Part shown: positions 1 to 6,757 of the stretch, one piece after another | Layout of the letters: each line of letters begins with the position of its first letter | How positions within the stretch are numbered: position 1 is the stretch's first letter | DNA from: DAOMOP01 sp035444405 | GTDB taxonomy: Bacteria; Pseudomonadota; Gammaproteobacteria; Burkholderiales; Rhodocyclaceae | Assembly (NCBI GenBank): GCA_035444405.1 | Contig: DAOMOP010000089.1 | Span: forward strand, 1-15,190 | DNA: 15,190 nt | Direction of reading: 5' to 3' | Notes under the pieces: generated by a model | What the model saw: only the letters and a program-made list of their open reading frames with translations | Told to the model about the DNA's origin: nothing | Databases searched by the model: none | Program-made: the position numbers and the translations under genes

Positions 1-1
1 C

Positions 2-1783
2 AGCGGCCCGACGCGGATGACCCCGTCCGAGGCCTTCGTCGAGACGCTGGTCGCCAACGGCGTGACCGACATGTTCGGCATCATGGGCTCGGCCTTCATG
101 GACGCGATGGACATCTTCGCGCCGGCCGGCATCCGCCTGATCCCGGTCGTGCATGAGCAGGGCGCCGGCCACATGGCCGACGGCTATGCGCGCGTGTCGG
201 GCCGCCACGGGGTCGTGATCGGCCAGAACGGGCCGGGCATCAGCAACTGCGTCACCGCCATCGCCGCGGCCTACTGGGCGCACAGCCCGGTGGTGATCGT
301 CACCCCGCAGACCGGCACCAACTCGATCGGGCTGGGCGGCTTCCAGGAGTGCAACCAGCTGCCGATGTTCCAGGAATTCACCAAGTACCAGGGCCATGTC
401 ACCCATCCGGCGCGCATGGCCGAATTCACCGGCCGCTGCTTCGATCGGGCGATGAGCGAGATGGGCCCGACGCAGCTCAACATCCCGCGCGATTATTTCT
501 ACGGCGAGATCACCTGCGAGATCCCGCGCCCGCAGCGCCTCGAGCGCGGCGCCGGCGGCGAGGCGAGCCTGAACGAGGCGGCCGAGCTGCTCGCGCACGC
601 GAAGTTCCCGGTGATCCTCGCCGGCGGCGGCGTGGTGATGGCCGATGCGGTCGAAGAATGCAAGGCGCTTGCCGAGCGGCTCGGCGCGCCGGTGGTCAAC
701 AGCTACCTGCACAACGACTCGTTCCCGGCCAGCCATGCGCTGTGGTGCGGCCCGCTCGGCTACCAGGGCTCGAAGGCGGCGATGAAGCTGATCAGCCAGG
801 CCGACGTGGTGGTCGCGCTCGGCTCGCGCCTGGGCCCCTTCGGCACGCTGCCCCAGCACGGCATGGACTATTGGCCGAAGAACGCCAAGATCATCCAGAT
901 CGATGCGGACAACAAGATGCTCGGATTGGTGAAGAAGATCTCGGTGGGCATCTGCGGCGATGCGAAGGCCGCCGCCGTGGCGCTCGCCGCGCGGCTGGCG
1001 AACCGCTCGCTCGAGTGCGATGCGACCAAGGGTGAGCGCGCGCAGAAGATCGCCGCCGAGAAGGCCGCGTGGGAGCGCGAGCTCGACGAGTGGACGCACG
1101 AGCGCGACCCCTTCAGCCTCGACATGATCGCCGAGAACGCCAAGGAACAGCCGTTCTCGGGCGGCGAGTACCTGCATCCGCGCCAGGTGCTGCGCGAGCT
1201 GGAAAAGGCGATGCCCGAGGACGTGATGGTATCGACCGACATCGGCAACATCAACTCGGTGGCCAACAGCTATCTGCGTTTCGAAAAGCCCCGGAGCTTC
1301 TTCGCCGCGATGAGCTTCGGCAACTGCGGCTATGCCTTCCCGACCATCATCGGCGCGAAGGTCGCCGCGCCGCACCGCCCGGCGGTCTCGTACGCCGGCG
1401 ACGGCGCCTGGGGCATGAGCCTGATGGAGACGATGACCTGCGTGCGCCACCACATCCCGGTCACCGCGGTGGTGTTCCACAACCGCCAGTGGGGCGCGGA
1501 GAAGAAGAACCAGGTCGACTTCTACAACCGCCGCTTCGTCGCCGGCGAGCTCGACAACCCGTCCTTTGCCGCGATCGCCCGCGCGATGGGCGCCGAGGGC
1601 ATCGTCGTCGATCGCCTCGAGGACGTCGGACCGGCCCTGAAGCGCGCCATCGACCTGCAGATGAACGAGGGCAAGACCTGCATCGTCGAGATCATGTGCA
1701 CCCGCGAGCTCGGCGACCCGTTCCGCCGCGACGCGCTTTCCAAGCCGGTGCGCTTCCTCGACAAGTACAAGGACTACGTCTGA
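2..1783 (+). CDS. xsc: Sulfoacetaldehyde acetyltransferase (probably 5'-truncated by the window edge)
   Basis: A thiamine-diphosphate enzyme that phosphorolyses sulfoacetaldehyde to acetyl phosphate plus sulfite; it is cytoplasmic and is the C-S bond-breaking step of C2-sulfonate catabolism. Numbering from the first visible Met (base 17), residue E47 in VVHEQGAGHMADGYAR is the expected cofactor-activating Glu. The C-terminal diphosphate/Mg motif runs from GDG (461-463) to N489. The segments MTPSEAFVETLVANGVTD and MGPTQLNIPRDYFYGE are typical of Xsc rather than acetolactate synthase. The visible 588 residues are near full family length. The 16 bases before Met17 contain no Shine-Dalgarno, and the frame stays open to the edge, so the true start probably lies a little upstream. 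The gene lies 110 nt before sauS. Family assignment is strong. Sulfoacetate as the source of its substrate is inferred from the next two genes. Confidence 0.95.
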   Translation, partial: SGPTRMTPSEAFVETLVANGVTDMFGIMGSAFMDAMDIFAPAGIRLIPVVHEQGAGHMADGYARVSGRHGVVIGQNGPGISNCVTAIAAAYWAHSPVVIVTPQTGTNSIGLGGFQECNQLPMFQEFTKYQGHVTHPARMAEFTGRCFDRAMSEMGPTQLNIPRDYFYGEITCEIPRPQRLERGAGGEASLNEAAELLAHAKFPVILAGGGVVMADAVEECKALAERLGAPVVNSYLHNDSFPASHALWCGPLGYQGSKAAMKLISQADVVVALGSRLGPFGTLPQHGMDYWPKNAKIIQIDADNKMLGLVKKISVGICGDAKAAAVALAARLANRSLECDATKGERAQKIAAEKAAWERELDEWTHERDPFSLDMIAENAKEQPFSGGEYLHPRQVLRELEKAMPEDVMVSTDIGNINSVANSYLRFEKPRSFFAAMSFGNCGYAFPTIIGAKVAAPHRPAVSYAGDGAWGMSLMETMTCVRHHIPVTAVVFHNRQWGAEKKNQVDFYNRRFVAGELDNPSFAAIARAMGAEGIVVDRLEDVGPALKRAIDLQMNEGKTCIVEIMCTRELGDPFRRDALSKPVRFLDKYKDYV

Positions 1784-1843
1784 ATCCAGCCTCCGCGCTT
1801 CCACTCTAACTGCACCCCCGTCCGGTGGCGCAGCCAAAAACCA

Positions 1844-1869
1844 GGGCGACGCCCGCCGCGGCGTCGCTC
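1844..1869 (+). repeat. Inverted repeat (hairpin) between xsc and sauS
   Basis: GCGACGCC (1846-1853) pairs perfectly with GGCGTCGC (1860-1867) around a 6-nt loop. One G-U and one G-C pair extend the stem to 1844/1869. It ends 11 nt before the GAGGAGA ribosome-binding site of sauS. No T-run follows, so it does not look like an intrinsic terminator. A role in transcript processing or stability is inference. Confidence 0.5.
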
Positions 1870-1893
1870 ACGACGACACAGAGGAGACAATCC

Positions 1894-3321
1894 ATGCTCA
1901 CACAGGCCCCCGTCAGGGACAACGCGACGCCGGTCGCCGACCGCGTCGCCGAGATGATCCGCAAGGCGCGCGCCGCACAACGCGTTTTCGAGACCTGGAC
2001 GCAGGAGCAGGTCGATGAGGTCGTCACCGCCGCCGGCTGGGCGATCATGCATCCCGAGCGCAACCGCGCACTCGCCGAGATGGCGGTACGCGACACCGGG
2101 TTCGGCCGCGTCGAGGACAAGGTAATCAAGAACCACCGCAAGACGCTCGGCCTGCTGCGCGACCTGAAGTCGGTGAAGACGGTCGGCATCATCGCGGAGT
2201 ATCCCGAGCGTGGCGTCGTCGAGATCGCCCGCCCGGTCGGCGTGGTGTGCGCGATCACGCCCTCGACCAACCCCGCCGCCACGCCCGCGAACAAGATCAT
2301 CAATGCACTGAAGACGCGCAACGCGATCATCGTTGCCCCCTCGCCCAAGGGCTACGGCACCTGCGAGGCGCTGGTGGGCTACATCCACGCCGAGCTCGAC
2401 AAGGTCGGCGCACCGCGCGACCTCGTGCAGTATCTGCCCGCACCGATCACCAAGGAGGCGACACAGGCGCTGATGCGCGCGGCCGATCTGGTCGTCGCCA
2501 CCGGCTCGCAGAACAACATCCGCGCCGCCTACACCTGCGGCACCCCGGCCTTCGGCGTCGGTGCCGGCAACGTCGCCTCGATCATCGACGCGTCGGCCGA
2601 CCTCACCGCCGCCGCGCAGAAGATCGCCGCGTCGAAGACCTTCGACAACGCCACCAGCTGCTCGTCCGAGAACAGCGTCGTGATCCTCGACTCCGTCTAT
2701 GCAGCCGCCCTCGAGGCGTTCGCCGCGACCGGCGGCGTGCTGCTCGACAGTGCCGACAAGGTGCGCCTGCAAAAGACGATGTGGCCGGCCGGCAAGCTCG
2801 ACGCGTCCGTGACGGCGCAGTCGGCCGATCGCATCGCCGCACGCGCCGGACTGCAGCGCAGCGAAACTGCACAGGCGCGCTTCCTGATGGTCGAGGAGAC
2901 GGGCACCGGCCCCGACCACCCGTTCTCGGGCGAGAAGCTCTCGCCAGTGCTGGCTGTCTATCGCGCCCGCGACTTCGATCACGCCTGCGAGATCGTGCGC
3001 AACATCTACGCGCACCAGGGCGCGGGCCATTCGGTCGGCATTCATACCACCAACGACGATCATGTGCTGCACCTCGGTCTGGAGCTGCCGGTGTGCCGCG
3101 TCATCGTCAATCAGGCGCACTGCTTCGCCACCGGCGGCAGTTTCGAGAATGGGCTGCCGTTCTCGCTGTCGATGGGCTGCGGCACCTGGGGTGGCAACAA
3201 CTTCTCCGACAACATGAACTACCGCCAGTACATGAACATCACGCGCATCGCACGCCGCATCCCGGAGAACATCCCGGACCAGGACGAGATCTTCGGCGAA
3301 TACCTGCGCCGCCACGGCTGA
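1894..3321 (+). CDS. sauS: Sulfoacetaldehyde dehydrogenase (acylating), SauS-like
   Basis: A CoA-acylating aldehyde dehydrogenase of 475 aa. In the characterised SauS family it interconverts sulfoacetyl-CoA and sulfoacetaldehyde with NADP(H) (EC 1.2.1.81); here it would run as a reductase feeding Xsc. The nucleotide-binding half includes VGVVCAITPSTNPAATPANK and a GVGAGN segment. The probable catalytic Cys is C256 in TSCSSEN, and the C-terminal part has an ATGGSFENGLPFSLSMGCG stretch. All are typical of the acylating (AdhE/EutE/PduP-like) branch rather than of hydrolytic aldehyde dehydrogenases. The start at 1894 is chosen for the GAGGAGA site at 1881-1887, 6 nt upstream; in-frame upstream starts lack such a site. 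It sits between xsc and an acyl-CoA ligase, the arrangement that makes sulfoacetyl-CoA the likely substrate. Another short acyl-CoA cannot be excluded from sequence alone. Confidence 0.86.
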   Translation: MLTQAPVRDNATPVADRVAEMIRKARAAQRVFETWTQEQVDEVVTAAGWAIMHPERNRALAEMAVRDTGFGRVEDKVIKNHRKTLGLLRDLKSVKTVGIIAEYPERGVVEIARPVGVVCAITPSTNPAATPANKIINALKTRNAIIVAPSPKGYGTCEALVGYIHAELDKVGAPRDLVQYLPAPITKEATQALMRAADLVVATGSQNNIRAAYTCGTPAFGVGAGNVASIIDASADLTAAAQKIAASKTFDNATSCSSENSVVILDSVYAAALEAFAATGGVLLDSADKVRLQKTMWPAGKLDASVTAQSADRIAARAGLQRSETAQARFLMVEETGTGPDHPFSGEKLSPVLAVYRARDFDHACEIVRNIYAHQGAGHSVGIHTTNDDHVLHLGLELPVCRVIVNQAHCFATGGSFENGLPFSLSMGCGTWGGNNFSDNMNYRQYMNITRIARRIPENIPDQDEIFGEYLRRHG

Positions 3322-3387
3322 CGGCGGACCCAAGCACGCGTGCGATGCCACGCTCCATCACGGACTAATTTCCTGAAGGAAGCAACG

Positions 3388-4938
3388 ATGTTACGGACGA
3401 TTCGCGAGTACGTAGATTTCCAGGCCGCCGAGCGGCCCGACAGTGCGTATCTGATCGCACCCGAACCGGATCTGCGTCTCACCTTCGGCGGTCTGCAGGC
3501 GGCCTCGCGCCGGCTCACGCACTACCTGCTCCAGCAGGGCGTCGAGCCGGGCGCCAAGGTCGCGCTGCTCATGCACAACGGTTTTCAGACCTGCCGGCTG
3601 TTCATCGGCGCGATGTACGGCGGCTTCTGCATCACGCCGCTGAACCTGCTCGCCCACCCGTCGCAGCTCGAGTACGTGCTCGAGCACAGCGAGGCATCGG
3701 TGGTGTTCGTCGCACCCAGGGAAGTCGAGCGCCTGCAGGCGGCCCTTGCCAAGGTCGAGCGGCCGGTGCGCGTCGTCGTCTGCGACGTCGATGCGCAGGA
3801 ATTCCTGCCCGAGATCGACACGAGCGCGCCGCTGCCCGAGGTCGGCGAAGAGGATGACGCGCTGATGATGTATACGTCGGGCACCACCGGCAAGCCCAAA
3901 GGCGTGCTGCTCGCCCAGCGCTCGGTCGTGTCGGGCGGTCAGTTCGTATCGACCGCGCACGAGCTCTGTCCCGAAGATCGCGTGATGGCCTCGCTGCCGC
4001 TCTATCACATCAACGCGCAGATCGTCACCGCGACCGCGCCGCTGGTGCATGGCGGCAGCCTGGTGCTGCCGCACCGGTTTGCAGTGTCGAGCTTCTGGGA
4101 CGCCGTCACACGGTATCAATGCACGTGGATCAACCTCGTGCCGACGATGATCTCGTACCTGCTCAACGCCGCCGAAAGCGCGACGACGCTGCCCGACACC
4201 TCCGGGATTCGCTTCTGCCGCTCGGCCTCCGCGCCGCTGCCGCCCGCGCAACACCGCGCCTTCGAAGAGCGCTTCGGCCTCGGCGTCATCGAGACCATGG
4301 GCCTCACCGAGACTGCCGCGCCGTGCTTCACGAATCCGCTCGACCCGGCCCGCCGCAAGATCGGCAGCCCCGGCCAGCCCTACGGCAACGAGGCGAAGAT
4401 CGTCGATGCCGAGGGGCGCACACTGCCCGCCGGCGAGATCGGCGAAATCCTCGTGCGCGGCCCCAACGTCATGAAGGGCTACTTCAAGAATCCGGTCGAG
4501 ACCGCCAACACGCTGCTCGAAGACGGCTGGCTGCGCACCGGCGACCTCGGCTATCTGGACGAGGACCGCTTTCTGTTCGTCACCGGACGCATCAAGGAGC
4601 TGATCATCAAGGGCGGCGAGAACATCGCGCCGCGCGAGATCGACGAGGCGCTGCTCAAGCACCCGGCCGTGCTCGAAGCGGCGGTGGTGGGCATCCCCGA
4701 CGACAACTACGGGCAGGAGATCATGGCGTGCATCGTGCTGAAGGAAGGCGAGCAGTGCACGGCCGAGGCGCTGCGCGAGTTCTGCAAGCAGGAGCTCGGC
4801 GCCTACAAGACACCGAAGGTGTTCCGCTTCCTGGACGAACTGCCGCGCGGCCCGTCCGGCAAGATCCAGCGCCTCAAGCTGCTCGATTGCGATACGGGCA
4901 AGGTCGCACCGCTTGCCTCGGGAGCAAGCACCCGATAG
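3388..4938 (+). CDS. sauT: AMP-forming acyl-CoA ligase, putative sulfoacetate-CoA ligase (SauT-like)
   Basis: A 516-aa member of the ANL (AMP-binding) superfamily, predicted to activate sulfoacetate with ATP and CoA to sulfoacetyl-CoA, AMP and PPi in the cytoplasm. The motifs appear in order: phosphate-binding loop YTSGTTGKPKG (162-172), ETMGLTET (302-309), ATP-ribose Asp in GWLRTGDLG (D386), hinge GRIKE (400-404) with GGENIAPREIDE after it, and the C-terminal catalytic Lys K492 in GPSGKIQR. All key residues are intact. The start at 3388 is preceded by GAAGGA (3375-3380) at 7 nt. It lies 66 nt after sauS; that gap holds only a 10-bp palindrome (3334-3343) too weak to form a good hairpin. ANL enzymes are hard to assign by sequence, so the family call is firm and the substrate comes from the xsc-sauS context. 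Activation of another small acid remains possible. Confidence 0.8.
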   Translation: MLRTIREYVDFQAAERPDSAYLIAPEPDLRLTFGGLQAASRRLTHYLLQQGVEPGAKVALLMHNGFQTCRLFIGAMYGGFCITPLNLLAHPSQLEYVLEHSEASVVFVAPREVERLQAALAKVERPVRVVVCDVDAQEFLPEIDTSAPLPEVGEEDDALMMYTSGTTGKPKGVLLAQRSVVSGGQFVSTAHELCPEDRVMASLPLYHINAQIVTATAPLVHGGSLVLPHRFAVSSFWDAVTRYQCTWINLVPTMISYLLNAAESATTLPDTSGIRFCRSASAPLPPAQHRAFEERFGLGVIETMGLTETAAPCFTNPLDPARRKIGSPGQPYGNEAKIVDAEGRTLPAGEIGEILVRGPNVMKGYFKNPVETANTLLEDGWLRTGDLGYLDEDRFLFVTGRIKELIIKGGENIAPREIDEALLKHPAVLEAAVVGIPDDNYGQEIMACIVLKEGEQCTAEALREFCKQELGAYKTPKVFRFLDELPRGPSGKIQRLKLLDCDTGKVAPLASGASTR

Positions 4939-5000
4939 CGACCAGCGCATGATCACAAAGGCCCCGATGCGCCATCGATCGCGCGTCCGTTCCCCGGCCC

Positions 5001-5023
5001 GTCAGGACCTTGCCAACCCTGAC
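5001..5023 (+). repeat. Weak inverted repeat in the sauT-tctC gap
   Basis: GTCAGG (5001-5006) pairs with CCTGAC (5018-5023) around an 11-nt loop. It is the first of two inverted repeats in this 160-nt gap. With a 6-bp stem it is marginal alone, but it could be one arm of an alternative fold with the stronger hairpin at 5061-5080. Confidence 0.3.
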
Positions 5024-5060
5024 CCATGGCTACCCCCGCAGAACCCGGCAACACAACAAC

Positions 5061-5080
5061 GGCTGCACCACCGTGCAGCC
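5061..5080 (+). repeat. Perfect 8-4-8 inverted repeat upstream of tctC
   Basis: GGCTGCAC (5061-5068), loop CACC, GTGCAGCC (5073-5080): a perfect 8-bp stem with a tetraloop, ending 6 nt before the GAGGAGA ribosome-binding site of tctC. It has two readings: an mRNA hairpin shielding or defining the 5' end of the binding-protein message, or a 20-bp dyad serving as a DNA operator. No T-run follows, so termination is unlikely. Confidence 0.6.
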
Positions 5081-5098
5081 CATATCGAGGAGACAAAC

Positions 5099-6067
5099 AT
5101 GATCCTGCATTCGACCAAGAAGACTGCGCTTACTGCCATCGCTTCGCTGCTGCTGCTCGGCGGCGGCGTCCAGCAGGCCGTCGCCCAGGACAAGTATCCG
5201 ACGCGGCCGATCGAGGTCATCGTCACCTTCGGTCCGGGCGGCGGTGCCGACACGATGGCACGCCAGCTCACGCGCCTGCTCGAGCGCGACCTCGGCGTGG
5301 CGATGCCGGTGGTCAATGTGGCCGGGGCGTCGGGCAACGCCGGCCTGACCCAGCTGCTCGGCAACGCCCCCGACGGCCACTCAGTCGGCACGCTGATCGC
5401 GCTGACGGTGTCGTCGTGGGCGACCGGCCTCGGCGCCGCATCGGTCGACGACTTCAAGATCGTCGCCGTCACGCAGGACTCGCCGTCGATGCTGTTCGTG
5501 CCGAAGAACAGCCCGTTCAAGACCTTCAGCGAATTTCTCGACCATGCCAAGGCCAATCCCGGCCAGCTGAAGGTCGCCACATCCGGCTACGGCACCCAGG
5601 ACGACATCACGCTGAAGTACCTCGAGTCACTCGGCTACGCGACGACCAACGTGCCGTTCGCACGGCCGGCGGAGCGCTACTCGGCACCACTGGGCGGACA
5701 TACCGACGCGATCTACGAGGAGCCCGGCGACGTCGCCCAGCTGCTGGCGGCCAAGCAGCTGCGCCCGCTCGTCGTCTTCGACGACAAGCGTCACCCGAGC
5801 TTCCCGGACGTCGAAACGTCCCGCGAGCACGACATGGACATCAGCGACCTGCCCAACTTCCGCACCATCGTCGTGCACAAGGACACCCCGGACGACAGGG
5901 TCGCGGTGCTGCGCGCAGCGATCGACCGCGCACTGGATACGCCGCAGTGGCAGAAGTTCTGCACTGAGACCTACACCTGCACGCGCAAGTACTCGCCTGA
6001 AGAGGCCGACGCCCACGTGCGCGCGTTCTACGAGACCGTCAAGAAGCGTCTCGGCGCGACGAAGTGA
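5099..6067 (+). CDS. tctC: TTT-family periplasmic substrate-binding protein (TctC/Bug)
   Basis: A 322-aa extracytoplasmic solute receptor of the tripartite tricarboxylate transporter family. It would capture the substrate, here proposed to be sulfoacetate, and deliver it to TctBA. It has a Sec signal peptide: K7-K8, a hydrophobic core at about 10-22, and probable cleavage after AVA (27-29). The mature protein opens with YPTRPIEVIVTFGPGGGAD, the Bug signature whose Asp (D51) helps hold a substrate carboxylate. Two cysteines near the C-terminus, C288 and C294, may form a disulfide in the periplasm. The start at 5099 follows GAGGAGA (5087-5093). The same 10-base string GAGGAGACAA precedes sauS. 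An in-frame open stretch runs upstream to 4913, but it overlaps sauT and would bury the signal peptide. Sulfonate specificity is inferred from position between sauT and soeA, since the Bug family binds many acids. Confidence 0.86.
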   Translation: MILHSTKKTALTAIASLLLLGGGVQQAVAQDKYPTRPIEVIVTFGPGGGADTMARQLTRLLERDLGVAMPVVNVAGASGNAGLTQLLGNAPDGHSVGTLIALTVSSWATGLGAASVDDFKIVAVTQDSPSMLFVPKNSPFKTFSEFLDHAKANPGQLKVATSGYGTQDDITLKYLESLGYATTNVPFARPAERYSAPLGGHTDAIYEEPGDVAQLLAAKQLRPLVVFDDKRHPSFPDVETSREHDMDISDLPNFRTIVVHKDTPDDRVAVLRAAIDRALDTPQWQKFCTETYTCTRKYSPEEADAHVRAFYETVKKRLGATK

Positions 6068-6072
6068 GCCGG

Positions 6073-6088
6073 GCGGGCGCACGCCCGC
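6073..6088 (+). repeat. Short GC-rich hairpin just after tctC
   Basis: GCGGGC (6073-6078) pairs with GCCCGC (6083-6088) around GCAC, starting 5 nt after the tctC stop. It could protect the 3' end of the tctC message from exonucleases. In such GC-rich DNA a 6-bp stem is only suggestive. Confidence 0.35.
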
Positions 6089-6102
6089 GCCGCGTCACCC
6101 GT

Positions 6103-6136
6103 GCACGGCGGACGCCTTCGCCCGCGCCCGCCGTGC
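6103..6136 (+). repeat. Interrupted hairpin between tctC and tctB
   Basis: GCACGGCGG (6103-6111) pairs with CCGCCGTGC (6128-6136). After one A/C mismatch, three more pairs (6113-6115 with 6124-6126) continue the stem to an 8-nt loop. It lies between the binding-protein gene and the membrane genes, where such structures often help set unequal expression. No T-run follows. Confidence 0.45.
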
Positions 6137-6162
6137 CTTCCCCAGCTAGACAGGTGAGGCAG

Positions 6163-6744
6163 ATGATGGACTTTTGTCGAACGCAGAAAGACGTATTGAT
6201 GGGGCTGATGGCGCCCGCGCTCTTCATCGCGGCCGCCATGCTTCTCACCGGCTTCGTCGACGAGAACCCCGAGCGCACCGCGGCGATGACGCGCGGCATA
6301 TTCGGACCGACGTCGTGGCCGAGCTACATGCTGTACGGCGTGATCTTCTTCGCCGCCGGCTGGCTGCTACAGGACCTGCTGGTCGCGATCTGGAAGTACA
6401 ACACGGCGCGCCGCAGCGGCGCCAATCCCGGTGTGCAACGGCTCGGCCGGACACGTGCAGCCCCGACCATCGAGGCCCGCGTGCTGGTCGGTATCGCGCT
6501 GATCGGCGCCTACGGCTATCTCATCCCGACGATCGGCTTCGCCTTCGCGACGCTGCTGTTCTTCGTGATCTGGATGCTGATCGGCGGTATCCGCAAACCG
6601 TCCGTGATCGGCCTCGTCGGCACCTGCGGCACGCTCTTCCTCCTTTATCTGTTCGTGAAGCTCGCCGCCATGCCACTGAGTCGCGGCGAAGGCGTGTTCG
6701 CCGACTGGACGATCGCGCTTTACCAGTTTCTGAAAGTGTTCTGA
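6163..6744 (+). CDS. tctB: TTT-family small membrane subunit (TctB)
   Basis: The 193-aa small integral membrane component of the tripartite tricarboxylate transporter, partner of TctA in the inner membrane. Hydrophobic segments are visible at about 13-32 and 56-78, a long pair at about 107-147 (LVGIALIGAYGYLIPTIGF then FATLLFFVIWMLIGG), and a last one at about 152-172. A short basic cytoplasmic-type loop, YNTARRSGA, lies near 80-90. TctB proteins share little sequence, so the call rests on size, topology and position between tctC and tctA. The start is ambiguous between two adjacent ATGs at 6163 and 6166, both near GAGG (6156-6159). The in-frame upstream extension to 6064 is rich in Arg and Pro and non-hydrophobic, so it is rejected. 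Confidence 0.82.
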   Translation: MMDFCRTQKDVLMGLMAPALFIAAAMLLTGFVDENPERTAAMTRGIFGPTSWPSYMLYGVIFFAAGWLLQDLLVAIWKYNTARRSGANPGVQRLGRTRAAPTIEARVLVGIALIGAYGYLIPTIGFAFATLLFFVIWMLIGGIRKPSVIGLVGTCGTLFLLYLFVKLAAMPLSRGEGVFADWTIALYQFLKVF

Positions 6745-6757
6745 CGAGAGGCCCCGC

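Noticed and set aside
17..1783. Acetolactate synthase or another thiamine-diphosphate enzyme as the identity of the first gene.
   Set aside because: The Xsc-typical N-terminus and MGPTQLNIPRDYFYGE segment, with SauS and SauT genes next to it, fit Xsc better.
3334..3343. The 10-bp palindrome GCACGCGTGC between sauS and sauT as a regulatory site.
   Set aside because: Short self-complementary GC-rich words are common at this base composition, and it makes no stable hairpin.
1774..4956. Long minus-strand frames opposite sauS and sauT (1774-3351 and 3391-4956).
   Set aside because: No domain is recognisable, the composition is biased, and they lie opposite well-supported genes.
4913..5098. An N-terminal extension of TctC starting inside sauT.
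   Set aside because: It would place about 60 polar residues before a clear Sec signal peptide, and the GAGGAGA site sits just before 5099.
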